Assembly: GCF_030345715.1 (NCBI RefSeq)
Contig: NZ_JAUASX010000026.1
Span: 1-63,835 of the forward strand
Source: Solimonas sp. SE-A11
GTDB lineage: Bacteria; Pseudomonadota; Gammaproteobacteria; Nevskiales; Nevskiaceae
Direction: 5' to 3'
Length of the DNA: 63,835 nucleotides
The notes beneath the pieces were generated by a model, which saw nothing but the letters and a program-made list of their open reading frames with translations, made no database searches and was not told the DNA's origin. The position numbers and the translations under genes were made by a program. Below are positions 1-7,692 of the stretch, one piece after another (position 1 is the stretch's first letter; each line of letters opens with the position of its first letter).

Positions 1-121
1 GGAGAACAGATCCAAAGCACGAAAGACCAACTTACCCACAGATTTGAACTAGACTCTCAACCCTTACAGGTGGGTCACTTTTCGCTGCGCACCCTGGGTC
101 AACTTTCGCTGCGCGCCAACA
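1..121. mobile_element. Terminal segment of an IS21-family-like insertion sequence
   Basis: The stretch holds two 20-bp near-identical direct repeats (71-90 and 95-114, both ending TTTCGCTGCGC) and stops in a terminal CA at 120-121. Multiple internal repeats near a TG...CA end are typical of IS21-family elements. A short open frame ends with TAG at 50-52 and could be the last codons of an IstB helper ATPase, but too little is present to prove it. The body of the element would lie left of the window. The assignment is by resemblance. Confidence 0.5.
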
Positions 122-200
122 GTGATGAACGTAGCTGTGCGCATCTGGGCACCCCTGCAACATGAAAAGACGGACGTTTAATGTGTTGCAGGCTAGCATC

Positions 201-224
201 AATTGCGTGACAAGTCACGTAATT
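201..224. promoter_or_regulatory. 24-bp near-perfect palindrome within a core promoter
   Basis: AATT-R-CGTGAC-AA-GTCACG-Y-AATT reads the same on both strands apart from one mismatched pair and the AA centre. It lies between a possible -35 (TTGCGT, 203-208) and a possible -10 (TGCTAT, 227-232; 18-bp spacer). That promoter would start transcription almost at the ATG at 241, giving a leaderless message. The position is that of a repressor operator, and autoregulation by the downstream basic protein is an inference. Confidence 0.55.
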
Positions 225-240
225 CGTGCTATCGTGGGCT

Positions 241-618
241 ATGGAAAATGGTTCCTCCACCGACAAGCCCTCCAAGCGCGGCCCTAAGCCGAAAGGCGCG
301 CGCGTAATGACGGCTGCTGAGCGGCAGGCCCGTCGTCGGGAGAAGAAGCGGGAACATGGCGGTAAGCCGTTCATGTTCTGGGTAGAGGGCGCGCATCTGG
401 AATACGTTGAAGCTCTTGCTGCGAGACAGGACATTCCTATGTCGGTCGCGCTGAAGAACATTCTTGAGCCGGCGCTGGACCGCTTTGTCGGGGTGATGCG
501 TCGTTGCGAAGAGTTGGCCGCTGCTGGCGCCACTGATCAGGCGGTCACCAAATTTGTTGAAGACCACCTCTTTCCTGCCCTGCCGCCCATGTCCGGCAAA
601 GGGGGAGCTAAGAAATAG
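241..618 (+). CDS. Small basic protein, ribbon-helix-helix-like, of the mobile island
   Basis: A 125-aa protein with a very basic N-terminal third (KRGPKPKG, then a MTAAERQARRREKK-type stretch) followed by a short segment resembling a ribbon-helix-helix or coiled regulator (FWVEGAHLEYVEALAARQ, then IPMSVALKNILEPAL). Island and plasmid copy-control or repressor proteins often look like this. A GTG at 226 is an in-frame alternative start, but the ATG at 241 sits where a leaderless transcript from the palindromic promoter would begin, and there is no Shine-Dalgarno. The specific function is unknown; an island regulator is most likely. Confidence 0.6.
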   Translation: MENGSSTDKPSKRGPKPKGARVMTAAERQARRREKKREHGGKPFMFWVEGAHLEYVEALAARQDIPMSVALKNILEPALDRFVGVMRRCEELAAAGATDQAVTKFVEDHLFPALPPMSGKGGAKK

Positions 619-897
619 AGGCAGTTGTGACCTTCGCGCTTTATCGGCATCCAAACGTTCGGGCGCGAGGGAGCGGCATCTAAGAATGTCGCACGAGGGA
701 AGAAGGCATCTGGCGAACCCTCAACGGTGGAGTAGGCCCAAAAAGGTCGCTGCAGGCCGTGCCAGTGAGCATGAGCGCAAGAACCGGAATGAGTTCTTGG
801 GCTAATTCGACGAGCGCCGGACCTCACCTAGTCGAACATGCAACACATAACTGCGGCTGTGGTTGAGGATTTTCGGAACCTAGACCCCGGGCCTTTC

Positions 898-1017
898 CCT
901 GGGGTAGGTGGCGCGCCGACCCAACCCCTTCATCGGGGTTGGGGGAGTATTGCGTCTCACCTACCCCAGGCCACCAGACAACAGCCTTCAGTTTCAGCCC
1001 TTCGGGCTGCAACTGAA
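898..1017 (+). other. Structured leader: nested inverted repeats ahead of the HTH gene
   Basis: The gene-free stretch 619-1045 shows no convincing coding frame. Its right part is highly structured. A perfect 13-bp inverted repeat (898-910 with 958-970, CCTGGGGTAGGTG) encloses an 8-bp one (921-928 with 935-942, CCAACCCC). A separate hairpin with 14-nt arms and one mismatch (987-1000 with 1004-1017, loop TTC) ends 28 nt before the next ATG. No U-tract follows on either strand, so it is not a standard terminator. It could be a regulatory 5'-UTR or a recombination site. Confidence 0.5.
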
Positions 1018-1045
1018 AAATGCCCCCACTACGCCCGAAGTAACG

Positions 1046-1624
1046 ATGAGCAAAAAAGTAGCGCTGCCAGATGAGATCGCCAAAGCCCTTGCGATGAGGG
1101 AGGCGGGATATACGGTGTTGTCGATCAGTCAGAAGCTCGGCATCAGCGTGCGCTCGCTCCAGCGTCATTTTGCCGAGCATGGCGCGCGGAAAGGGGTGCT
1201 GAAGCAGGAGCTATTGGAAGCTGCTCGGACTGACCTGCTGAACCGAGTCACGTCGGACGAGGCAATTCGCGAGGAAGCGGCAAGGCTCATCAATGATGAT
1301 CTGGCGCACGCTCGCCACCTCCGGGCACTCCTGATTGAGGCTACGGATCAGCTAAAGGCGAAATCTCTGCAAGACGCTGTCCTCGTCATGCGAGCGGGGG
1401 CCGCCTACTCGACTGCAATCAAGAACACCTCGGACATGCTCAGGCAGAGCCTTCAGGTGCAGCGCGTGCTGGACCGGGGCGATGATGCTGGCCTGCCCGA
1501 ACTCGTCATCAGTGAACTGACCCGCGAAGAGATTGAAGCCCTTCAGTCGAGCCATGATCCAGACGGGAGCCCGGATGCTGCCCCCGAGGACGAAGCCGAG
1601 GATGGCGCGATCCTGGCGGCCTGA
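1046..1624 (+). CDS. HTH protein resembling a phage terminase small subunit
   Basis: This 192-aa protein has an N-terminal helix-turn-helix (about residues 5-40: IAKALAMREAGYTVLSISQK then LGISVRSLQRHF). A helical middle and an acidic tail follow, with a late LPELVISELTREEIEAL segment of the kind seen in terminase small subunits. The ATG at 1046 is preferred because GAAG lies 6 nt upstream; the same frame is open back to 908. It stands alone, without a large subunit, at the end of an island, so a packaging role is doubtful and a DNA-binding accessory role is equally possible. Confidence 0.6.
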   Translation: MSKKVALPDEIAKALAMREAGYTVLSISQKLGISVRSLQRHFAEHGARKGVLKQELLEAARTDLLNRVTSDEAIREEAARLINDDLAHARHLRALLIEATDQLKAKSLQDAVLVMRAGAAYSTAIKNTSDMLRQSLQVQRVLDRGDDAGLPELVISELTREEIEALQSSHDPDGSPDAAPEDEAEDGAILAA

Positions 1625-1651
1625 TGGCAGGTGGGTACCCTTAGAAAAATG

Positions 1652-1684
1652 AGGACCTCCTGTAGGGGGTCCTTTAGTTTTTTA
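1652..1684 (+). terminator. Rho-independent terminator after the HTH gene
   Basis: Arms AGGACCTCC (1652-1660) and GGGGGTCCT (1665-1673), loop TGTA, followed by a T-rich tract to 1684. It begins 27 nt after the stop codon of the HTH gene. Confidence 0.75.
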
Positions 1685-1853
1685 GGGGGAAGATTTGAAA
1701 ATCCAGGCGGCTGGCTATGCCCCGACTGTCCCGGCGCAGAGTGCTGTTACAATCCGTGAGGTCCCTGCGGAAAGCGGGCCAGCTATCAACACCCCCTGAA
1801 AGCCTTGTCCTAGAAGGGTTTTAAGGGCGCAAAGAAGGGAAGTGGGGGAGACT

Positions 1854-1871
1854 CCCTCCCTCTCCGCCATA
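1854..1871 (+). other. tRNA-Ser 3'-end-like fragment, probable island attachment site
   Basis: The last 17 bases (TCCCTCCCTCTCCGCCA) match the usual 3' end of bacterial tRNA-Ser including CCA, but nothing upstream can form the rest of a tRNA. A terminator follows 10 bases later, as after a real tRNA gene. This is the pattern left where an integrative element has used a tRNA 3' end as its att site. The crossover length is inferred from where the match stops. Confidence 0.45.
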
Positions 1872-1880
1872 AAATGGAAA

Positions 1881-1911
1881 AGCCGACTCAATGTCGGCTT
1901 TTTTGTTTTTC
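1881..1911 (+). terminator. Strong intrinsic terminator next to the tRNA-like fragment
   Basis: AGCCGAC (1881-1887), loop TCAAT, GTCGGCT (1893-1899), then a long T-rich run. The AAAA before the stem makes it partly bidirectional, so it could also serve the leftward kinase gene ending at 1965. Confidence 0.8.
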
Positions 1912-1921
1912 AAAGTTTAAA

Positions 1922-1942
1922 AATGAGGGAGGGATTCGAACC
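1922..1942 (-). other. Second tRNA T-arm-like fragment, inverted
   Basis: On the minus strand this reads GGGGGTTCGAATCCCTCCCTC, the T-arm and start of the acceptor 3' strand of a tRNA-Ser. No tRNA body fits, because a coding frame ends at 1965. Together with 1854-1871 it forms an inverted pair around the terminator. Confidence 0.4.
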
Positions 1943-1964
1943 CCCGGTACAGGGATCGGCCCGA

Positions 1965-2861
1965 TCATCGCCGCCCGGCGGTGGTGTCGCGAGCTGCCCA
2001 GGTTTCCAGATGGCGCAGCGCCCCGGGCAACTGCTCGGGATCGTCCGCGAAGCCGCCCAGTTCCGACAGCCAGAAGACACCGGTCAGCAAGTGGATGCGA
2101 GCGCGATCCAGGCGCCGCTGCGATATCTGCTCGTAGGCGTCGGCGATATGCGCCGTCAGGTCCAGCGAGATGAAGCTGGTGTAGATGAATTCCTGGTGCA
2201 GGGCGCCGAAGCCGGAGTCGGCGAAGTCGTAGATGCCGTTGAGCCGCTGCCGCGGGTGGTCGAAGGCCATGTTCCAGCCGTGGCCGTCGAAGAAGCCGTA
2301 GGTCAGGCCCAGCGGGTCTGGGGGCAGTGCGGCCCACTCGGCCAATGTGCGTTCCGCGAGCGGACGCAGGGTGGTGGGCAGCACCGGCCAGGCTTCGCGC
2401 AGGATGGCGTCCGGCGGCAGCCAGGGGCCTACCGGCAAGGCGCCGGCTTGCCGCATCAGGTCATGGTCCAGCGTATGCAACTCGGCATAGAAGCGCGCCA
2501 TGTCCTCGGCCAGCGCGGCGCGTGCCCGGTCCGGCAGATGCGCATAGTCCGCGGCCAGCAGGTGCTCGCCCGGCAGCTTGGCGTGCTGCGAGAACAGCAC
2601 CGGTTCCTCGTACAGTGTCAGCTCGGGGATCGGCATGCTCAGATGCGGGCGCAGTGCAGCCAGCAGGCCGGCTTCGCGGCGCAGGGCCTGCGCGGCTTCT
2701 TCGCTGCGCGGGAACTTGAAGATCAGGTGGTCGTCGACGTCGACGGCGATGGAGTGGAAACCGCGGGTACGCAGGCGGAACTGCGCGCTGGCCAGCGCCG
2801 GGAAGTGGCGCAGGATGGTGGCCCGGAGTTCCGCGGGGTCTGACAGGAACATGGCAGGCAT
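1965..2861 (-). CDS. Aminoglycoside phosphotransferase (APH)-family kinase
   Basis: A 298-aa protein of the APH/choline-kinase fold, which transfers phosphate from ATP to a small hydroxylated substrate. The catalytic loop is FFDGHGWN (about residues 190-200), keeping Asp-x4-Asn but with FF in place of the usual His-Gly. The metal-binding motif follows as IYDFADSGFG. The N-lobe contains HLIFKFPRSEEAAQALRRE, consistent with the ATP-anchoring Lys and Glu. The real substrate is unknown; most chromosomal members are not resistance genes. It is divergent from the kinase at 2989, with a TATACT -10-like box (2920s) between them. Confidence 0.85.
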   Translation of the reverse strand: MPAMFLSDPAELRATILRHFPALASAQFRLRTRGFHSIAVDVDDHLIFKFPRSEEAAQALRREAGLLAALRPHLSMPIPELTLYEEPVLFSQHAKLPGEHLLAADYAHLPDRARAALAEDMARFYAELHTLDHDLMRQAGALPVGPWLPPDAILREAWPVLPTTLRPLAERTLAEWAALPPDPLGLTYGFFDGHGWNMAFDHPRQRLNGIYDFADSGFGALHQEFIYTSFISLDLTAHIADAYEQISQRRLDRARIHLLTGVFWLSELGGFADDPEQLPGALRHLETWAARDTTAGRR

Positions 2862-2988
2862 TCTGCCAGGACCCCAGCACGAGGGCGCAACGGCCTGACG
2901 CGTCCTCGCGGGCTGTGCCTATACTGCCGGAAAGGCCCGGCTCATGCCGGGCGGAAGCCACTGCATCTCGGCGAGGCTCAAGACGGAC

Positions 2989-5871
2989 ATGGATGCCAGT
3001 CCCCCGGCGCCCGGCGGCTCGAAGAAGCGTCGGCGTGCCCCCAAGGCCGGAGAAGGCTCGCCTGCGCAGCCGCAGGCGGTACGGCTGCGCGCGGCGCTCG
3101 ATTCCTTGTCGGTTTTCAGGGCGCTCCTCGATGCGGGCGGCGGGCTGCTGTGCGTGGAGCCGGCCTTGCCCGGTGCGTCCACCCCCGAGGAGGGCCTGGG
3201 GCAGGCCTTGTGGGACCTGCCGTGCTGGCAGCTTACCGGGATGCAGCGGCAGGATCTCAGGACGGCGGTGGAGTGCGCCGTGCAGGGCGAGACCCTGCGG
3301 CGTGAATTGCTGCTGCGGCGTGAGGGTGGCCGACCGCGGCAGGTCGAACTGATCCTGTGCCCGCTAAGGGACGAGACGGACGCCGTCGTGAATGTCGCTG
3401 CCGAAGTGCGTGACCTGCCTGCGGGCCGTTCGCCGGCGCAGTCGCTACAGCGCGGACGCGAGGACGCGCTGGAAGGCGAGTTGGCAGCGGTGCAGCGCCT
3501 GCACGCGATCGGGCGCCGCATCAACGAGGGTGGCAGCCTGCAGGATCTTCTGGAGGAAATCCTGGCGACCACCATGGCGGTGCAGGGCGCCGAATTCGGC
3601 GCCCTGCAGCTCTGGGATGCGGCCAGCAGCAGCCTGAGGGTGGTTGCGCAGCAGGGCTTCGACACTGAATTCCAGCGGCGCTATGCGGTGGTGCGAGCCG
3701 ATACGGCCTGTGCCTGCGGCATGGCGGTGGCGCGCCGCGAGCGGGTGATCGTGGAGGACGTGGAGACGGAGCCGGCCTATGCGCCGAGCCTGGAGGAAGC
3801 ACGCCGGGCGGGCTACCGCGCGGTGCAGGCCACGCCGCTGATCTCCCGCGAGGGGCGCCTGGTGGGCGTGCTCTCGACCCACTTCCGGCGGCCGCACCGG
3901 CCCTCGGAGCACGAACTGAAGCTGACCGACCTGTTCGCAGCCCAGGCGGCCCTGGCGGTCGAGCGGCTGACGGCCGGCGAGGCCCTGCGCGTGGCGGAAA
4001 CGCGGCTGCGTGCGTCGATGACGGCGGGGCGCATGGCCTCCTGGTACTGGGATGCCGCCAGCGGCCAGACCAGCGCGTCCGAGACGCTGGCGGAGCTGTT
4101 CGGCCTGCCGCGCGGCGAGCGCTGGCGCGGGGACGACCAGATCCTGCGGCTATTGCACCCCGAGGACGCGGAGCGGCACCTGGAGACCCTGCGCGCTGCC
4201 GCCGGCGGTGGCTGGCACAGCGAGTTCCGCGTCATCCGCCCGGTCGACGGCGAGATCGCCTGGCTGGAGGAGTGGGCCGATGCCACGACCGACCCGCAGA
4301 CCGGCAAGCTCGGCATCGCGGGCCTGGTCTGGGATGTCAGCGACCGCAAGAACGCGGAGCTGCGCGTGCAGGAGGGCGACGTGCGCTTCCGCTCGCTGGT
4401 GCAGAGCGTGCGCGACTACGCGATCCTGATGCTGGACCCCAGCGGCTACGTGATCGAGTGGACCGAGGGCGCCGAGCGCGTCAAGGGCTACCAGGCCGTG
4501 GATGTGCTGGGCAAGCACTTCGCGTTGTTCTTTACGCCGGAGGACGTTGCCGACGATGCGCCGGCACGCGAACTGGCGGAAGCCGCCGCCAACGGCCGCG
4601 CCGAGCGTTACTCCTGGCGCGTGCGCAAGGACGGCAGCCGCTTCTGGGGCCATGAGATCGCCACGGCGGTGCGCGGGCCGGACGGCGAACTGCTGGGCTT
4701 CACCAAGATCAGCCGCGATCTCACCGAGAGCAAGCGCGCCGAGGAGGCGCTGCGCGAGGCGGACCGGCGCAAGGACGAGTTCCTGGCGACGCTGGCGCAT
4801 GAACTGCGTAACCCGCTGGCGCCGATCCGCAACGGCCTGCAGATCCTGCGGTTGGTGAGGCAGGGTGATTCACGGCTGCTGAACACGGTGGACATGATGG
4901 ACCGCCAGCTGACGCACCTGGTGCGGCTGGTGGACGACCTGCTCGATGTGGGGCGCATCAGTTCCGGCAAGCTGCAGCTGCGGCGGCAGGCGCTGGAGCT
5001 GTCCGAGGTGCTGGCCGGCAGCGTGGAAGCGGCCCGCGCGCTGATCGATGCGCACCGGCATGAGCTGAAGATGGACATCGCGGCGCCGGACATCCGGCTG
5101 GACGGCGATCTCGATCGCTTGACCCAGGTGTTCTCCAACCTGCTGTCGAACGCGGCCAAGTACACCGAGCCCGGCGGGCATATCCGCCTGGCGGTGTGGC
5201 GCGAGGCGGACACCGCCGTGATCAGCATCACCGACGACGGTATCGGCATTCCGTCTGCCGACCTGGAGCATGTCTTCGATCTTTTCTCCCAGGTGCGTGC
5301 GCACCAGGGGCGCGCCGAGGGCGGGCTGGGGATCGGCCTGTCGCTGGTGCGCAACCTGGTGCTGCTGCATGGTGGCAGCGTCAGCGCTGAAAGCGCCGGC
5401 TCGGGCCAGGGTAGCTGTTTCACCGTGCGCCTGCCTTTGCTGGCGGATGTCGCTCCGCTGGAGCTGCCGCCGGCGCTGCCGGACGAGGCGGCCGCGCTGC
5501 TGCGTGTGCTGGTGGTGGACGACAACGCCGATGCGGCGAACTCGTTGGCGGCGTTGCTGGAGCTGCAGGGGCATGCCACGGCGGTGGCGCACGACGGCGC
5601 GGAGGGCCTGTTGCTGGCACAGAGTTTCCGGCCCGACGTGGCGATCCTCGACATCGGCATGCCACGCATGGATGGCGTGGAAGCCGCCCGTCGCCTGCGG
5701 TCCCTGCCGGGCGGCGACCGCGTGCTGCTGCTGGCACTCACGGGGCTGGGCCAGGCCACGGACCGCGAGCGTACCCGCGAGGCGGGATTCGACCACCACC
5801 TGGTGAAGCCGCTCAACCTGGCCTTGCTGGCCGGCCTGCTGGCGGAGCGGGCGGAGGCGGCGAAGGCCTGA
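2989..5871 (+). CDS. Soluble hybrid histidine kinase (GAF-PAS-PAS-HisKA-HATPase-REC)
   Basis: A 960-aa protein with no membrane segment, so it should sense a cytoplasmic or diffusible cue. From the N-terminus it has a Pro/Arg-rich start, a GAF domain (about 170-330), two PAS domains (about 335-590) and HisKA with the phospho-His in AHELRNPLAP. The ATPase domain follows (N-box NLLSNAAKY, G1 DDGIGIP, G2 GGLGIGLSL), then a C-terminal receiver (VLVVDDNADAA, phospho-Asp in AILDIGMPRMDG). Phosphate would pass from His to the attached Asp. In-frame ATG 2944 is an alternative start. It converges with the M23 gene, with 3 nt between stops. Confidence 0.9.
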   Translation: MDASPPAPGGSKKRRRAPKAGEGSPAQPQAVRLRAALDSLSVFRALLDAGGGLLCVEPALPGASTPEEGLGQALWDLPCWQLTGMQRQDLRTAVECAVQGETLRRELLLRREGGRPRQVELILCPLRDETDAVVNVAAEVRDLPAGRSPAQSLQRGREDALEGELAAVQRLHAIGRRINEGGSLQDLLEEILATTMAVQGAEFGALQLWDAASSSLRVVAQQGFDTEFQRRYAVVRADTACACGMAVARRERVIVEDVETEPAYAPSLEEARRAGYRAVQATPLISREGRLVGVLSTHFRRPHRPSEHELKLTDLFAAQAALAVERLTAGEALRVAETRLRASMTAGRMASWYWDAASGQTSASETLAELFGLPRGERWRGDDQILRLLHPEDAERHLETLRAAAGGGWHSEFRVIRPVDGEIAWLEEWADATTDPQTGKLGIAGLVWDVSDRKNAELRVQEGDVRFRSLVQSVRDYAILMLDPSGYVIEWTEGAERVKGYQAVDVLGKHFALFFTPEDVADDAPARELAEAAANGRAERYSWRVRKDGSRFWGHEIATAVRGPDGELLGFTKISRDLTESKRAEEALREADRRKDEFLATLAHELRNPLAPIRNGLQILRLVRQGDSRLLNTVDMMDRQLTHLVRLVDDLLDVGRISSGKLQLRRQALELSEVLAGSVEAARALIDAHRHELKMDIAAPDIRLDGDLDRLTQVFSNLLSNAAKYTEPGGHIRLAVWREADTAVISITDDGIGIPSADLEHVFDLFSQVRAHQGRAEGGLGIGLSLVRNLVLLHGGSVSAESAGSGQGSCFTVRLPLLADVAPLELPPALPDEAAALLRVLVVDDNADAANSLAALLELQGHATAVAHDGAEGLLLAQSFRPDVAILDIGMPRMDGVEAARRLRSLPGGDRVLLLALTGLGQATDRERTREAGFDHHLVKPLNLALLAGLLAERAEAAKA

Positions 5872-5874
5872 GGC

Positions 5875-6540
5875 TCAGGGCCGTGGGCCGCGCGAGACCA
5901 GCAGCGGGTAGGGGTTGACCGCCGTACCCTGCCACCAGTGCTTCTCCGGGCCCAGCATGAAGATGGCGAAGTGCAGGTGCGGTGCCGCGGGATCGGCGTT
6001 GCCGGAGGAGCCAACGTAGCCGATCACCTCGCCGCGCTTCACCTCCTGGCCCTCCAACAGTCCGTCGGCGTAGCGCTGGAGGTGGGCGTAGTAGTAGGCC
6101 AGGGTTTCGCCCGGGTCGAACTGGTAGATCGTCAGCCCACCCGGCACGCTGGTGAAGAGCTTGACGATGCGTCCGTCGGCAGTGGCGAGCACCGGCGTAC
6201 CGGCCGGGGCCATGATGTCGATCGCTTCATGCACGCGCGAGCCGCCGCGTCCGTCGGCGAAGCTGTCGTTGAGTTGATCCGCGGCGACGCCGGAGACCGG
6301 AACCAGCAGGGCTGCCGGAGCAGGCGTGTGCTCGCCGACCAGGGAGCGTTCCGCGTCGATCGGAGTGTCGGGCGCTTCCGGTTGGCGGGGTGTCTCGGCC
6401 GGAGGCAGTGCGGCGACCGGGGTGGCGGCCACGACGACAGGTGTATCCGCCGTGGCCGCCTCGATCGGAATGCTGGCCGACCACAGCGCCACGACGCCGC
6501 CCACCATGAGCCCGGCGAGCAAGGTCCAGAAGATGCGCAT
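5875..6540 (-). CDS. M23-family metallopeptidase, membrane-anchored
   Basis: A 221-aa LytM/M23 endopeptidase that should cut peptide cross-links of peptidoglycan in the periplasm. Residues 1-27 form a signal or anchor segment (RIFWTLLAGLMVGGVVALW), followed by a Pro/Ala-rich linker. The zinc site is present: HEAID (His about 104, Asp about 108) and HLHF (about 188). The start at 6540 is the methionine in front of the hydrophobic segment. It lies 17 nt downstream of the L,D-transpeptidase, so the two form a cell-wall remodelling operon. Confidence 0.85.
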   Translation of the reverse strand: MRIFWTLLAGLMVGGVVALWSASIPIEAATADTPVVVAATPVAALPPAETPRQPEAPDTPIDAERSLVGEHTPAPAALLVPVSGVAADQLNDSFADGRGGSRVHEAIDIMAPAGTPVLATADGRIVKLFTSVPGGLTIYQFDPGETLAYYYAHLQRYADGLLEGQEVKRGEVIGYVGSSGNADPAAPHLHFAIFMLGPEKHWWQGTAVNPYPLLVSRGPRP

Positions 6541-6557
6541 AGCGGCGGCCTCCTGTC

Positions 6558-7538
6558 TCAGCGCTGCAGCAGGGCCGGGGTGCCGGGCTTGACGGCATCG
6601 GCCAGCGCGGCGGCGTCCCAGTTGCTCAGGCGGATGCAGCCATGCGACTGCGTCTTGCCGATGGTGCGGGGCTCGGGTGTGCCGTGGATGCCGTAGTGCG
6701 GCTTGGACAGGTCGATCCACACCACGCCCACAGGGTTGTTGGGGCCCGGCGGGATTTTGGCCTTGCTGTGGCCTTCCTCGGCATCCCAGAACAGCTTGGG
6801 GTTGTAGTGGAAGGGCGGATCGCGCGAGACACCGTTGATCTTCCACTTGCCCAGCGGCAGGGGATCGTGGCGGCTGCCGATGGTGGCGGGGAAGCGCGCG
6901 GCGACCTGGCCCTGCTCGTCGATCAGCGAAACCGACAGGTCGGAGCGATCCACCACCACTTTGGAGGCGGCGGGCAAGGCGCTGCGCGACACGCCGGGCA
7001 CCACGATCTCCTCGCCGGCGCGGTTCAAGTCCTTATCCTTGTTGAGCAGGCGCAGCAGCTCGGGGCTGACGTGGAAGCGCTCGGCCAGGGCTTCTTCTGC
7101 CGATGCGTAGCCCAGCGACGTCAGCTTGGCTTTCTCCATCATGTCTTCCGGGATCGCCTGGAAGGGGCCAGCAACGTCGGCTTCCGTGATGCGGTGACTG
7201 ACCAGCACCGGAGCGGTGTCGCGAGTCAGGGCCTCCCAGCTTTTCTCGTCGAGACGGCCGGTGGCCTTCAGCGAGTGGCGCCGCTGCCAGGCGGCCACGG
7301 CACGTTGCATGTTGGAGCCATACTGGGCGTCGATCTCGCCGCTGGGGAAGTGGGCGCGGTCGAGCAGCACCTGTGCCCGCAGGACCGCCAAGCCCTTGGC
7401 GCCGGCCGCCAGCGGCGGCGTGCTGTCGAGGCTGTCTTCAGGAGGGGCTGCCTGTTGCTGCTGCGCCAGCGACGTGCCGCTGGCCAGGAGGAGTGCGCAG
7501 AGCGCCGCAAGAATGCGTCCTTGTTTTTGTGTGGCCAT
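6558..7538 (-). CDS. L,D-transpeptidase (YkuD) with peptidoglycan-binding domain
   Basis: A 326-aa exported enzyme that forms 3-3 cross-links or attaches proteins to peptidoglycan. It has a signal peptide (about 1-25, cleaved after SLAQ), a peptidoglycan-binding domain (about 40-105), a LysM-like stretch, and the YkuD domain (about 180-326). The catalytic signature is HGTPEP followed by SHGCIRLSNWD, where the Cys is the nucleophile. The start at 7538 has AAGGAAGGG upstream. It is the first gene of an operon with the M23 peptidase. Confidence 0.9.
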   Translation of the reverse strand: MATQKQGRILAALCALLLASGTSLAQQQQAAPPEDSLDSTPPLAAGAKGLAVLRAQVLLDRAHFPSGEIDAQYGSNMQRAVAAWQRRHSLKATGRLDEKSWEALTRDTAPVLVSHRITEADVAGPFQAIPEDMMEKAKLTSLGYASAEEALAERFHVSPELLRLLNKDKDLNRAGEEIVVPGVSRSALPAASKVVVDRSDLSVSLIDEQGQVAARFPATIGSRHDPLPLGKWKINGVSRDPPFHYNPKLFWDAEEGHSKAKIPPGPNNPVGVVWIDLSKPHYGIHGTPEPRTIGKTQSHGCIRLSNWDAAALADAVKPGTPALLQR

Positions 7539-7646
7539 GTTCCCTTCCTTGGGAGCCGTTTGGTTTTTCGACCCGCGGCCATTCCGCGGGTTCAGGCAAG
7601 GATGCCTGGGCCGGCTGTCTGGCAGATGAATGTGCCGGGCCCCCAA

Positions 7647-7672
7647 ACGAAAAGGCCCGCTTGCGCGGGCCT
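7647..7672 (-). terminator. Intrinsic terminator of the beta-helix lipoprotein gene
   Basis: Stem AGGCCCGC (7653-7660) and GCGGGCCT (7665-7672), loop TTGC. On the minus strand it is followed by TTTTCGTTT, 20 nt past the stop at 7693. Confidence 0.85.
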
Positions 7673-7692
7673 ATTCGTTACAGCCTTGCTGC

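Noticed and set aside
554-805. An 83-codon frame between the two island genes
   Set aside because: No ribosome-binding site, no recognisable pattern, and overlap with the end of the preceding gene.
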